A stretch of 64,000 nucleotides of DNA from Alteribacillus bidgolensis (GCF_002886255.1 NZ_KZ614149.1:558001-622000), one strand, 5' to 3'. Shown: positions 16,057 through 25,055, counted from the first letter of the stretch. Made by a program: numbers and translations. The notes: generated from the sequence alone by a model not told the origin.

Positions 16057-17083
16057 TAAAGCGATCCTTTGTTATTTAATCGGGGCAGTATTTCTTTTCG
16101 TTTGTATTAGCATTGGTATTTCAGCGGGCAGTTTATCGATTCCTTTTCTAACGAGTGCGGAAGTTTTATGGCGTTCGCTATGGAATTTGGATATGCCTGT
16201 CACAATAAACGAAACACATGCAACGATTATATGGAATATACGGCTGCCGCGCGTATTATTAGCTGCTCTAGTTGGCTCATCTCTAGCTTTAGCTGGAGCG
16301 GCATTTCAAGGTTTGTTAAAAAATCCTCTCGCAGATCCATATACACTTGGTGTATCGTCAGGGGCTGCTTTAGGAGCTGTTTTCGTATTATTTTTAGGGT
16401 TGTCGATTCCGCTTTTAGGCAGCTTTACTTTACCTGTAGTCAGTATACTTACTGGTTTTCTAACCTTGTTTTTCTTATTGGGTTTTGTACGTTTTATAGA
16501 AAAATCATTAACAACAGAAACCATTATATTAGCAGGTATCATTGTTAGTTCATTTTTAGGATCACTGATTTCGCTTTTAATTGCTTTAACAGAGGATGAG
16601 TTAAGGCAGATTATATCTTGGCTTATGGGCAGTGTAGCCATGAGAGGCTGGGACTATATATGGTTAAATGTCCCTTTTTTTGTATTAGGAGCAGGTTTGT
16701 TGTTCGCAAATAGAAAAGAGTTGAATGCGTTAGTGTTTGGAGAAGAAACGGCAAAAACGTTAGGCGTAGATACGGATAAACGCAGAATGACTATTCTAGC
16801 TGGTGCTTCTCTTTTAACCGGGGCAGCCGTTTCTGTGTCTGGAACAATTGGGTTTGTTGGACTAGTCATTCCTCACCTGGTTCGGCTTTTATTTGGCCCC
16901 GACCATCGGCTGCTTTTGCCAATGTCAATCTTTACGGGGGGAGGGTTTCTCGTCTTAACTGATTTAGCAGCCCGAACTATAATTTCTCCGAAAGAACTGC
17001 CTATTGGGGTTATAACGGCAATTATCGGGGCGCCAATATTCGGAATTCTTTTGTTTCAGCAGCGACTCAAAAGGATGAAATAA
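16040..17083 (+). CDS. btuC: Cobalamin ABC transporter permease
   Basis: This 347-residue FecCD/BtuC-family permease has about ten membrane helices. Family segments include 'RLPRVLLAALVGSSLALAGA', 'GLLKNPLADPYTLGVSSGAA', 'GTIGFVGLVIPHLVRLLFGP' and 'ELPIGVITAIIGAPIFGILL'. It dimerises to form the corrinoid pathway. The ATG lies inside the end of btuF. The ATPase gene follows after 22 bases. Confidence 0.94.
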   Translation: MNSQTSKAILCYLIGAVFLFVCISIGISAGSLSIPFLTSAEVLWRSLWNLDMPVTINETHATIIWNIRLPRVLLAALVGSSLALAGAAFQGLLKNPLADPYTLGVSSGAALGAVFVLFLGLSIPLLGSFTLPVVSILTGFLTLFFLLGFVRFIEKSLTTETIILAGIIVSSFLGSLISLLIALTEDELRQIISWLMGSVAMRGWDYIWLNVPFFVLGAGLLFANRKELNALVFGEETAKTLGVDTDKRRMTILAGASLLTGAAVSVSGTIGFVGLVIPHLVRLLFGPDHRLLLPMSIFTGGGFLVLTDLAARTIISPKELPIGVITAIIGAPIFGILLFQQRLKRMK

Positions 17084-17105
17084 TCAAATACCGCGGGGTG
17101 ATGAG

Positions 17106-18593
17106 TTGCTCGAGTTAAAAGGTGTAGCTGGCGGCTACGGATCTGTTCCAGTAGTAAAGAATGTTAATTTTCAAGTGAATGCTGGTGAAATATTGGGAAT
17201 TATCGGCCCTAATGGAAGCGGGAAATCAACATTATTAAAATTCATCTATGGATTTCTTCAGCCAGAAAAAGGTCAGATAGTGATTGATGATCAACCTCTT
17301 ACCAGCTATTCTCAAAAGAACTTAGCCAAAAAGATTGCTGTTCTTCCTCAACAGACAGATAGTGCTTTTTCTTATACGGTAAGACAGGTAGTTGAGCTTG
17401 GAAGATATCCTCATCAAACCGGCTGGTTTTCTTCTAACAGTGAAAAAGATGAAAAAGTAGTCAATAAAGCTATGAACGATACCGGGGTTTTTTCATTTGC
17501 TGACCAGCCCATTGATAGTTTAAGCGGAGGAGAAAAGCAAAGAGTGCTGTTAGCCAGGGCTTTGGCGCAAGAACCTGATATTTTACTTTTAGATGAACCA
17601 ACCAACCATTTGGATATCTCCTATCAGCTCAGTTTACTTGATACGTTAAAAGATTGGACCAATTCAAAACAATTAACAGTAATAGCTGTACTGCATGACC
17701 TAAACATGGCAGCCATGTACAGTCATCGGATTCTTCTGATGGACCAGGGACAGCAAATAGCACTTGATAAACCATCGTATGTCTTGGAAAAGACAGTATT
17801 AGAGAAAGTTTACGACGCCCATCTGCAAAGAAAAGAGCATCCTTCCGTTCCGAGTCCGCTCATTACCTTAGAACCTTCTGACAGATCATTTGAACAGCCA
17901 TCGGATTTACTTAATACGTTGACCTTTGATGAAACAGAAGAGAGAGTTTGCATTTCTTCTCGGTTTTATTGGAAAACTTTATCATCAGCAGTTATTGGAG
18001 CAGGATTTGGCTGGCATCGATTTTTTGTTAACCGGCACGTCGATAAAGACTATGATTGTGATAATCCACAAGAAGAGTACGGTGCTTATCTTCAAAATAT
18101 TTCTTTGGAAACCGCCGATACTGTGGGAATGATGACGGCTGCTTTATTGAAAGACGGCTCATTCATACGTTTGAAAGATTCGGAAGGGGATGTTCTTGTC
18201 TACGCTACTGCCGGCACTTCTAATGCTGTTGACGTCTCTAAAGCATATGAAAATGCAGTCCAGTCTTTTACAATCGGCACGATTAATATTTGGATATTTA
18301 TTGATGGTAAACTAACCGAGGCTGCATACGCTCAAGTTATGATGACAGCAACAGAAGCTAAATCAAAAGCTTTGCTAGATCATAAAATCATCGATAATCA
18401 CACTAGAACACTTGCTACAGGTACGTCTACAGATAGTATGTTAGTAGCTGCTGTTCACAGTGGCAAAGAATATATGTATGGGGGTACAGCATCTCCTCTC
18501 GGGAAGAAAATCGGTAAAGCTGTGTATGATGCAGTTGCAGAAACATTAGAAAAATATAATCAAAGAAAGAATGAGAATGAAGAATGGGAATAA
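17106..18593 (+). CDS. Cobalamin transporter ATPase fused to adenosylcobinamide amidohydrolase (BtuD-CbiZ)
   Basis: The 495-residue product joins two enzymes. Residues 1-250 are a complete ABC ATPase: Walker A GPNGSGKST (34-42), signature LSGGEKQRV, Walker B 'ILLLDEPTNHLD' and a switch His in 'VLHDLNMAA'. Residues 275-490 match CbiZ, which cuts the aminopropanol arm of cobinamide or pseudo-B12 to give cobyric acid for rebuilding B12. CbiZ hallmarks include 'ISSRFYWKTLSSAVIGAGFG', 'FVNRHVDKDYDC', 'TAGTSNAVDV' and 'ATGTSTDSMLVAA'. The start is TTG, five bases after GGGGTGA; no better start exists. It overlaps cbiB by 10 bases. The fusion ties uptake to remodelling of incomplete corrinoids. Confidence 0.92.
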   Translation: MLELKGVAGGYGSVPVVKNVNFQVNAGEILGIIGPNGSGKSTLLKFIYGFLQPEKGQIVIDDQPLTSYSQKNLAKKIAVLPQQTDSAFSYTVRQVVELGRYPHQTGWFSSNSEKDEKVVNKAMNDTGVFSFADQPIDSLSGGEKQRVLLARALAQEPDILLLDEPTNHLDISYQLSLLDTLKDWTNSKQLTVIAVLHDLNMAAMYSHRILLMDQGQQIALDKPSYVLEKTVLEKVYDAHLQRKEHPSVPSPLITLEPSDRSFEQPSDLLNTLTFDETEERVCISSRFYWKTLSSAVIGAGFGWHRFFVNRHVDKDYDCDNPQEEYGAYLQNISLETADTVGMMTAALLKDGSFIRLKDSEGDVLVYATAGTSNAVDVSKAYENAVQSFTIGTINIWIFIDGKLTEAAYAQVMMTATEAKSKALLDHKIIDNHTRTLATGTSTDSMLVAAVHSGKEYMYGGTASPLGKKIGKAVYDAVAETLEKYNQRKNENEEWE

Positions 18594-19549
18594 TTGCTGC
18601 CCACCTTCTCGCCATTACTATTTCATATCTACTAGACAAATTATTTGGGGACCCGCACTTTTCATTTCATCCGGTAGTATTAATGGGACGGATGATTTCT
18701 TATATAGAGAAAAAATGGAATAAAGGGCGTTGTATTAAAGGAAAAGGTATTCTTGCTAGTCTTCTTCCGGCCATTTTATTGTTAGGTCTTTCTTATGTTT
18801 TAACGTTTGCAGCATATAAGTTTTCAATATGGACAGGTATTTTAACAGAAGCGCTTATCATATGGTTTATGATCGGCGGCACAAGTATGGTGAAAGAAGC
18901 CAAACTAATATACCGTTATTTATTGCAGGATGATTTAGCAAAAGCTAGAGAACAAACTGCGATGATTGTATCTAGAAATACACATCAAATGGATGATACA
19001 CAAATTACTCGTTCTGTATTAGAAAGTACTGGAGAAAATATTGCAGATAGTGTGACAGCTCCGTTCTTTTATGCTTTCATCGGCGGTGCGCCGTTAGCTG
19101 TCTTTTATCGTTATATTAATACATCTGATGCGATGATTGGCTACACTTCCAAACGTTTTAAGCAATTTGGCTGGGCAGCTGCCCGGTCTGATGATGTTTT
19201 AAATTACATACCAGCAAGGCTGACTGCATTAGTGATGACGTTGACGGTTTGGAAAATAAAAGCATCTTCTTGGCGTGCGACACTATTAGTAATTAAACAT
19301 TACGCTCCCTTACATGAAAGTCCAAACAGCGGGTACGGGGAAGCAGCAATGGCGGGAATTTTACATGTAAAACTTGGCGGGCCAACACCTTACCTGGATA
19401 AATGGGTAAAGCGTCCTCATTTTGGCAATGGAGATCGCTTTTTACATGCTGAGCTTATTAAAGAAGGATTAATAGTGTGGCACCTTTCTATTATTTATTT
19501 TATCAGTTTACTATGGATAACAGGAGGGTTTTATTATGTCTTGGCCTGA
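18584..19549 (+). CDS. cbiB: Adenosylcobinamide-phosphate synthase
   Basis: CbiB joins cobyric acid to aminopropanol phosphate (or ethanolamine phosphate), making adenosylcobinamide phosphate. The 321-residue membrane protein has the family start 'LLDKLFGDPHFSFHPVVLMG' and the conserved 'SRNTHQMDDTQITRSVLEST' and 'YGEAAMAGILHVKLGGP' segments. Upstream it receives cobyric acid from the CbiZ domain or from CobQ, and aminopropanol phosphate from the next gene product. It overlaps both neighbours (10 and 14 bases). Confidence 0.95.
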   Translation: MGIIAAHLLAITISYLLDKLFGDPHFSFHPVVLMGRMISYIEKKWNKGRCIKGKGILASLLPAILLLGLSYVLTFAAYKFSIWTGILTEALIIWFMIGGTSMVKEAKLIYRYLLQDDLAKAREQTAMIVSRNTHQMDDTQITRSVLESTGENIADSVTAPFFYAFIGGAPLAVFYRYINTSDAMIGYTSKRFKQFGWAAARSDDVLNYIPARLTALVMTLTVWKIKASSWRATLLVIKHYAPLHESPNSGYGEAAMAGILHVKLGGPTPYLDKWVKRPHFGNGDRFLHAELIKEGLIVWHLSIIYFISLLWITGGFYYVLA

Positions 19550-20618
19550 ACACGGAGCGATGCCGGCGGCTCTTTCTGAACAACTGAGTCAAGCCCGATG
19601 CAGGAAAATAATAGATTTTAGTGTGAATACCAACCCTTTTGGACCTCCCGCTGATTTAAAAAGAAAACTAAAAGAATGGACAGGTACTATTTACCAGTAT
19701 TCTGATCCCAGTCACCGCACATTAAGAGAACATATGGCGGAGAAAATCAGCTGCAAGCCTACTCAAGTGCTGCCTGGTAATGGAGGAGCAGAATTGATTT
19801 TTGCAGCAGCTAGACTTTTTGCTAATAAAAAAGTTGTTTTAATAGAACCGACTTTTACAGAATATAAACAAGCATTACAAGCAAATGGTGCAGACGTTGT
19901 TTCTTTTTACACAAAAGAAGAAACGAAATGGCAATGGTCATTTCAAGAGCTGCAGCCATTACTAGAAAAAGCAGATGGCATATGGTTTTGTCATCCGAAC
20001 AATCCTACCGGAAGTATCTCTGCTGAAGAAGAAATAGTGCAGCTTTTAACATACTGCCGTGCCAATAATAAACTATTAGTAGTAGATGAGGCCTTTTATG
20101 ATTTTCAACAAGATCCGTTTTTATTTCATCGTTATATAAAGGAAAATGATCCTATTATTCTACTTCGGTCTATGACAAAAATGTATGCCGTTCCAGGCTT
20201 AAGGCTTGGATATATGCTCGCTTCAGACAAATTAGTAGAAAAAGTAAATAACTATTTACCACCATGGAATGTGAACAGTATTGCTGAACAAGCAATGAAC
20301 TATTTGCTGAATCAAGAAGCATTTGTGGGCCAAACGGTACATCGGATTCATAAAGAAAAAAAACGTGTCTTAAAAGAGTTACAGACTTTAAAAGAGATAG
20401 AAGTTTTCCCATCAGCGGTGAACTTTTATTTAATACGGCACATAAAAAACATGGATATGCGGCCTCTTTTAACGTTTTTAGCGCAAGAAGGAATTCATGC
20501 TAGACACACTTATCATTTTCCTGGATTAGATGGAAAATATCTTCGATTAGCAGTAAAAACAAAAAGTGAAAATGATCAATTACTACAAAGTCTTGCGAGG
20601 TGGAGTGGAGGATGCTGA
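19536..20618 (+). CDS. cobD: Threonine-phosphate decarboxylase (CobD)
   Basis: This PLP enzyme makes (R)-1-amino-2-propanol phosphate, the side arm used by CbiB. The 360-residue class I/II aminotransferase fold is close to HisC. It shows 'DFSVNTNPFGPP', 'GNGGAELIF', 'FCHPNNPTGSISAEEE', 'VVDEAFYDF' and the PLP lysine in SMTKMYAVPGLRLGY. HisC is the main alternative, but the position between cbiB and cobU makes CobD by far more likely. Its start lies within the end of cbiB. Confidence 0.92.
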   Translation: MSWPEHGAMPAALSEQLSQARCRKIIDFSVNTNPFGPPADLKRKLKEWTGTIYQYSDPSHRTLREHMAEKISCKPTQVLPGNGGAELIFAAARLFANKKVVLIEPTFTEYKQALQANGADVVSFYTKEETKWQWSFQELQPLLEKADGIWFCHPNNPTGSISAEEEIVQLLTYCRANNKLLVVDEAFYDFQQDPFLFHRYIKENDPIILLRSMTKMYAVPGLRLGYMLASDKLVEKVNNYLPPWNVNSIAEQAMNYLLNQEAFVGQTVHRIHKEKKRVLKELQTLKEIEVFPSAVNFYLIRHIKNMDMRPLLTFLAQEGIHARHTYHFPGLDGKYLRLAVKTKSENDQLLQSLARWSGGC

Positions 20619-21166
20619 CTTTTGTGTGCGGTGGTGTAAGAAGCGGAAAAAGCAATTGGGGAGAAAAAGCTGCAGAAAAATTAAGACGAGCAGACGGAAA
20701 GCTTATATATTTAGCAACTGCGCAGCCAAGTGATGAGGAAATGAAAAATAGAATCCTCCTTCATCAAAGAGAACGACAAGCAAAATGTGCAGAATGGACC
20801 ACCATAGAGCAGTCTGTGAAATTAGATGCCTGTGCAGACTTTTTAAGAAACCATGACATTCTTTTTTTGGATTGTTTAACGACCTGGCTAAGTAATGAAA
20901 TGTTTATAGATTTTAACAGACAATTACAGCCAAAAGATATAAAACGTCGTATTATTGCAGCGGTAGCAGCCTTAGAGAGAGCCTGCAATCACGTCATTAT
21001 TATTAGTAATGACTTGTTTCACGAACCTATCCCCCATGACAAACACGTGTACAGGTACATAAGGGTACTCGGAGAACTCCACCAATACTTTGTCCACCAT
21101 GCAAAAACAGCAGTGAAAATGGAAGCAGGCAGACCAGTAGTGATGAAAGGGGAAGTTCTCAGATGA
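20612..21166 (+). CDS. cobU: Adenosylcobinamide kinase / guanylyltransferase
   Basis: CobU phosphorylates adenosylcobinamide and then loads GMP to give AdoCbi-GDP for CobS. The product of about 184 residues begins with the P-loop GGVRSGKS (residues 7-14) and has the 'YLATAQPSDEEMKNRILLHQ' segment with the guanylylated-His region (HQRERQ). A 'FLDCLTTWLSNE' segment follows. ATG 20612 is preferred over GTG 20600, since GAGGTGG lies at a proper distance and family members start right before the P-loop. The C-terminal part reads 'IISNDLFHEPIPHDKHVYRY' and is unusual compared with the common VSNEVG-GIVP form, which is found instead in the second CobU-like protein of this operon. Confidence 0.9.
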   Translation: MLTFVCGGVRSGKSNWGEKAAEKLRRADGKLIYLATAQPSDEEMKNRILLHQRERQAKCAEWTTIEQSVKLDACADFLRNHDILFLDCLTTWLSNEMFIDFNRQLQPKDIKRRIIAAVAALERACNHVIIISNDLFHEPIPHDKHVYRYIRVLGELHQYFVHHAKTAVKMEAGRPVVMKGEVLR

Positions 21167-22662
21167 AAGGTTTAATCGTGTGGGGAACCACGTCAGATGC
21201 AGGCAAAAGTTATATTGTAACGGGATTGTGCCGCGCGCTGGCCAATCGCGGTTTAAAAGTTGCGCCTTTTAAAGGACAAAACATGTCAAACAATTCCTAT
21301 GTTACATTATCCGGGCATGAAATCGGCAGATCACAAGGTTTGCAAGCAGAAGCAGCGAAAGTTGCTCCTACTGTACATATGAACCCTGTATTATTAAAAC
21401 CTAGAAGTGACCGGAGCGCAGAAGTAATTGTACAAGGGAAGTCGCTAGGCAGTCCAGCTGCAGCTGAATACCGTAAAAGCTTTTTTGAAAAAGCGAAACA
21501 AGCTGTAGAAGATTCGTTAAATACTTTATCAAAAGATTATGACGTCATATTAATGGAGGGTGCAGGCAGTCCTGCAGAAGTTAATTTAATGGATAAAGAC
21601 CTTGCAAACCTTGCAACGGCAGAAATGGCTAATGTTCCTGCCCTGCTTACTGGTGATATAGAAAGAGGCGGCATTTTTGCAAGTATTACAGGAACCCTTA
21701 ATCTTCTGCCAAATATTCACAAACAAAGAGTCAAAGGGCTGATTGTTAATCGTTTTCGAGGAGATCCTGCTCTATTTCAAAACGGAATATCCTGGCTGGA
21801 GAGAAATACAGACATCCCCGTCCAAGGTGTTCTGCCCACTCTAGACATCAGAATGGAACAAGAAGATTCCCTATCATTTGCTGTTCTTAATAAAATTAAC
21901 AGTTCTAGAAAGCTAAACATCGATATCGCTGTTATTGCCATGCCTTATGTATCAAATTATACTGATTTAGAACCATTTGCTGCAGAGCAAGATGTATCCG
22001 TTCGTATTGTGAAAGAAGCTGGCGAATTCGGTTCACCTGATGCCGTTATCATACCAGGTACAAGAAGTACCATTCATGATTATGAACACTTGCATAGCAA
22101 AGGAATTTTAGAAAAAATCCTTGAACATAAAGATGATACCTTCCTTGTTGGGATATGCGGCGGATTTCAAATGATGGGAGAACTGTTAATCGATAAATAT
22201 GGGGCTGACACCGGGCATGAAGGGAAAACAGCCAAGGGGCTTGAAGTGTTTCCCATGCGTACAACTTTTATGGAAACGAAAAAAACGACTCAATGGAAAG
22301 GAACTTTTCAAGAAAACGGGAAAAATATAGCATTAACAGGTTTTGAAATACACACAGGAATAGAAGAAGTCGATTACGGAGAAGAATGGCAGCCGCTTTT
22401 TAATGATGAAAATAATAATCCAGAAGGTTTAATCTCATCCGATAAAAAATGTTTCGGCACTTATGTACATCATGTTTTTCATAACGATAACTGGCGGAAT
22501 TGGTGGCTTAATCTTCTTAGACGAAGGAAAGGACTAAAAAATATGCCAGTAGTTCATTATTCTGCCAATAAAGATAAAAGACTGGATGCTTTGGGAGAAG
22601 CAGTGGAATCTCATCTTGATGTGAGCAGCATTATTCGAATAATGGAAAAGGGATTGTCATGA
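21163..22662 (+). CDS. cobQ: Cobyric acid synthase
   Basis: CobQ (CbiP) amidates four carboxylates of adenosylcobyrinic acid a,c-diamide to give cobyric acid. The 499-residue protein has an N-terminal DTBS-like ATPase part ('WGTTSDAGKSYIVTGLCRAL', 'GQNMSNNSYV') and a C-terminal class I glutamine amidotransferase with the nucleophile in GICGGFQMMG and a His in 'FGTYVHHVFHND'. It shares ATGA with cobU. Ring-synthesis genes that would make its substrate are not in this window. It may act on scavenged cobyrinate derivatives or belong with genes elsewhere. Confidence 0.95.
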   Translation: MKGLIVWGTTSDAGKSYIVTGLCRALANRGLKVAPFKGQNMSNNSYVTLSGHEIGRSQGLQAEAAKVAPTVHMNPVLLKPRSDRSAEVIVQGKSLGSPAAAEYRKSFFEKAKQAVEDSLNTLSKDYDVILMEGAGSPAEVNLMDKDLANLATAEMANVPALLTGDIERGGIFASITGTLNLLPNIHKQRVKGLIVNRFRGDPALFQNGISWLERNTDIPVQGVLPTLDIRMEQEDSLSFAVLNKINSSRKLNIDIAVIAMPYVSNYTDLEPFAAEQDVSVRIVKEAGEFGSPDAVIIPGTRSTIHDYEHLHSKGILEKILEHKDDTFLVGICGGFQMMGELLIDKYGADTGHEGKTAKGLEVFPMRTTFMETKKTTQWKGTFQENGKNIALTGFEIHTGIEEVDYGEEWQPLFNDENNNPEGLISSDKKCFGTYVHHVFHNDNWRNWWLNLLRRRKGLKNMPVVHYSANKDKRLDALGEAVESHLDVSSIIRIMEKGLS

Positions 22663-23462
22663 AAGAAAAAGCCCATCTCATGCTGCAAGGTTTTCAGATG
22701 GCGATCGCTTTCCTCACTGTGTTTCCTTCAAAAAATGGGGTTTGGAAAGAATCTGCTGCACGTTTTTCGATTTTCTTTTTTCCGGTATGCGGATTATTCA
22801 TAGGTGCTGCCGCTGTGTTTGTCATTTACGTACTGCTTGCTCCTTTTGCATTGCCCAATTACATTATCGCATTCTTTATAGTTGCTGCACTGTTAGTGAT
22901 GCATGGAGGACTGCACCTTGATGGCTGGATGGACGTTAGTGATGCGGCAGCTTCTTGGCAGAATATAGAAAAAAAATTAGAAATTATGAAAGACAGCAGA
23001 ACGGGATCTGCTGCTGTCTGGACAACGATCTTATTACTTGGCGGCCGATTTCTATTTGTTTTATTTGTCCTTCAAACGGATGTTTTGGCCGTATGGTTCC
23101 TTCTATTCCTTATTCCTGTTTTAACTCGCACCGCAATGGGACATTTAATTATTGCAGCCCCGCTTGCTAAAAGTAATGGTCTGGCTTCTTGGTTCAGAAA
23201 GGAATCTAAAAAGCATGATACTTGGATTGTTATCTTCATATGCGCATTTTTGATAAGTTTTCTATTCATACTTCAACCTGAATTTATCAAGGCTGGGTTG
23301 TTTATTACAGCAATAGTTATAGCTGTATACTGGCTTGCACGCTATTTATTTTTCTCTATGTTTGGAGGCATTAATGGTGATATGGCTGGAGCTCTATGTG
23401 AGGGGATGGAAACAGTAATATGGTTGAGCAGCGCATTGTATATCTCTTACGTCATGGTATGA
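22659..23462 (+). CDS. cobS: Cobalamin-5'-phosphate synthase
   Basis: CobS joins AdoCbi-GDP to alpha-ribazole (phosphate), the last assembly step in the membrane. The 267-residue polytopic protein has the catalytic acidic segment 'GGLHLDGWMDVSDAAASWQN' and 'KDSRTGSAA', then several membrane helices. The closing 'GGINGDMAGALCEGMETVIW' is typical. It overlaps cobQ by four bases and the phosphatase gene by 43. Confidence 0.94.
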   Translation: MKEKAHLMLQGFQMAIAFLTVFPSKNGVWKESAARFSIFFFPVCGLFIGAAAVFVIYVLLAPFALPNYIIAFFIVAALLVMHGGLHLDGWMDVSDAAASWQNIEKKLEIMKDSRTGSAAVWTTILLLGGRFLFVLFVLQTDVLAVWFLLFLIPVLTRTAMGHLIIAAPLAKSNGLASWFRKESKKHDTWIVIFICAFLISFLFILQPEFIKAGLFITAIVIAVYWLARYLFFSMFGGINGDMAGALCEGMETVIWLSSALYISYVMV

Positions 23463-24028
23463 CACACAGTAATTTTCATAAACAATACTGCGGCTGGTCG
23501 AACCCTCCGTTATTAAAATCAGAGGCAGAACGATTGAAATGTAATGTACGTCGGGTATTTGTAGATGAGGTGTGGTGCAGCGATCTGTTAAGAGCAGTAC
23601 AGACAGCAGAATTATTATTTCCCAACGCGTCGTTACGTAGTAAAAAAAGCTTAAGGGAAATACATTTTGGAGATTTTGAAGGAAAAACATATGAAGAATT
23701 GAAAGGGAGCAGTGCATATCAAGCTTGGCTGAAAGATTTTTTTCATAGCACTCCAAGAAATGGAGAAAATTTAGCGGCTTTTAGAAAACGTATTCAATAT
23801 GGATGGGGAAAAATAACGAAAAGTGAACAAAAATCGATTGCCGTTGTCACGCATAGCGGGTGGATCAGAGAATGGTGCGGACTTTACTTCTCTGAGAGTA
23901 AAGCAGATTATTTATGGAATATACCTTATGGCGGGGGATTGGCCGCAAGATTTGAAATAAAAGGAGGGGATTGGCATTGTATTTCATTACAGGAGGTGCG
24001 TTTAACGGAAAAAAAAGATGGGTTTTAA
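23420..24028 (+). CDS. cobC: Histidine phosphatase, probable alpha-ribazole phosphatase
   Basis: This 202-residue phosphoglycerate-mutase-like phosphatase has the catalytic 'LLRHGMTHSN' near the N-terminus, 'REIHFGDFEGKTYEEL' in the middle and the second His in 'VVTHSGWIREW'. In a B12 operon next to cobS the expected task is removing the 5'-phosphate from alpha-ribazole phosphate or cobalamin phosphate. The start lies inside cobS. The residues between the two motifs are shorter than in metabolic phosphoglycerate mutases, as usual for CobC. Confidence 0.85.
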   Translation: MVEQRIVYLLRHGMTHSNFHKQYCGWSNPPLLKSEAERLKCNVRRVFVDEVWCSDLLRAVQTAELLFPNASLRSKKSLREIHFGDFEGKTYEELKGSSAYQAWLKDFFHSTPRNGENLAAFRKRIQYGWGKITKSEQKSIAVVTHSGWIREWCGLYFSESKADYLWNIPYGGGLAARFEIKGGDWHCISLQEVRLTEKKDGF

Positions 24029-24417
24029 CGAATTACTCGTATGTTGTGAAAGATGACTGCAAATGGTATCACTGTTATACAGAAAAAAACAAACACATTA
24101 TGAACCTGCCCTATTCAAAAGAAAGTACATTAGTGATAGAAGGAATAGAGAACAGTTTAGAAGAATATTTAAAGCATGGTCATTGTACAGCAAAAGATTT
24201 TTACGATAGATACTTATTAAGGTTAATAACGTGGGAACAGCAAGATGAGAAAAGAAAACTTATTATTATAGGTACGGATATGACAAAGGGAGTTGTACCA
24301 ATGGATAAAGGTGCCAGGCATTTTCGAGATGAATTGGGCCGTCTTTATCAAAAGCTTGTTCAATTGTCTGATGACACCATTATTGTGTGGTTCGGACTGG
24401 GACAATCATTATCCTAG
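23977..24417 (+). CDS. CobU-like protein with reduced nucleotide-binding domain
   Basis: This protein of about 146 residues resembles CobU/CobP. It begins with a P-loop-like ITGGAFNGKKRW in which the Ser/Thr after the lysine is Lys. It ends with the CobU-type 'GTDMTKGVVPMDKGARHFRD' and a 'LGRLYQKLVQLSDDTIIVWF' tail. The middle, with the histidine that carries GMP in CobU, is short and different. Start TTG 23977 is preferred to TTG 23971 because AAGGAGGGG then has an 8-base spacing. A full CobU lies at 20612, so this is a divergent paralogue within the same operon. It could be a partner subunit or a specialised guanylyltransferase. Its function is unknown. Confidence 0.75.
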   Translation: MYFITGGAFNGKKRWVLTNYSYVVKDDCKWYHCYTEKNKHIMNLPYSKESTLVIEGIENSLEEYLKHGHCTAKDFYDRYLLRLITWEQQDEKRKLIIIGTDMTKGVVPMDKGARHFRDELGRLYQKLVQLSDDTIIVWFGLGQSLS

Positions 24418-24430
24418 GGGAGGAATTATG

Positions 24431-25012
24431 ATGAGACTATATACAAAAAGCGGCGACAAAGGCAAAACTAGCATAATAGGCGGAAGAAGAGATAAAGACC
24501 ATATAAGAGTAGAAGCTTATGGGACGTGTGATGAATTAAATGCGTTTGTAGCAAAAGCATCGGCCGTGCTTGATAAAAATTTGTTTCCTGACATTCAGCC
24601 TGAATTAATTAAAATCCAGCATGAATTATTTGACTGCGGAAGTGATCTTGCCAATATTAAAAAAGATAGAGAATTTAAAGTCAAAGATGATATAATTACT
24701 TTTTTAGAAGAGCGTATTGATGAGTACATTAAAGAACCGCCAGAATTGGAACGTTTCATATTGCCAGGAGGTTCTTCTGAAGCAGCGGATTTGCATGTGT
24801 GCAGAACGGTGGCAAGAAGAGCAGAACGTGTAACAGCAGCGCTTATGAAAGAAGAAGAAATCAACAGTGAAGTATTCAAATATTTAAACCGGTTATCAGA
24901 TTACTTTTTTGCAGCAGCGAGGGTGGTCAATTACCGTCTGAACGTAGCAGATGTGGAATATGAAAGAAGTGCTGTCGTATTTCGTTCACCTAAAAAAAAG
25001 AAAGAAGAATAG
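24431..25012 (+). CDS. Cob(I)alamin adenosyltransferase, PduO type
   Basis: This enzyme transfers the adenosyl group of ATP to cob(I)alamin or cobinamide. The product of about 193 residues starts 'MRLYTKSGDKGKTSIIGG', followed by 'RVEAYGTCDELNAFV' and 'FILPGGSSEAADLHVCRTVA', all diagnostic of the PduO/YvqK trimeric family. The C-terminal 'YLNRLSDYFFAAARVVN' closes the active site. ATG 24431 gives a 7-base gap to GGAGG; ATG 24428 is equally in frame. It is the last gene of the B12 operon and is followed by a terminator. Confidence 0.93.
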   Translation: MRLYTKSGDKGKTSIIGGRRDKDHIRVEAYGTCDELNAFVAKASAVLDKNLFPDIQPELIKIQHELFDCGSDLANIKKDREFKVKDDIITFLEERIDEYIKEPPELERFILPGGSSEAADLHVCRTVARRAERVTAALMKEEEINSEVFKYLNRLSDYFFAAARVVNYRLNVADVEYERSAVVFRSPKKKKEE

Positions 25013-25025
25013 ATTTACAAATTGT

Positions 25026-25055
25026 AAGCTTTCCCACCTATCGGGAAAGCTTTTC
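25026..25055 (+). terminator. Rho-independent terminator of the cobalamin operon
   Basis: AAGCTTTCCC (25026-25035) pairs with GGGAAAGCTT (25043-25052), followed by TTTC. Confidence 0.8.

Noticed and set aside
17106..18593. The BtuD-CbiZ fusion as an assembly artefact.
   Set aside because: The frame is open across the junction, both domains are complete, and the linker has no internal start with a ribosome binding site that I could see.
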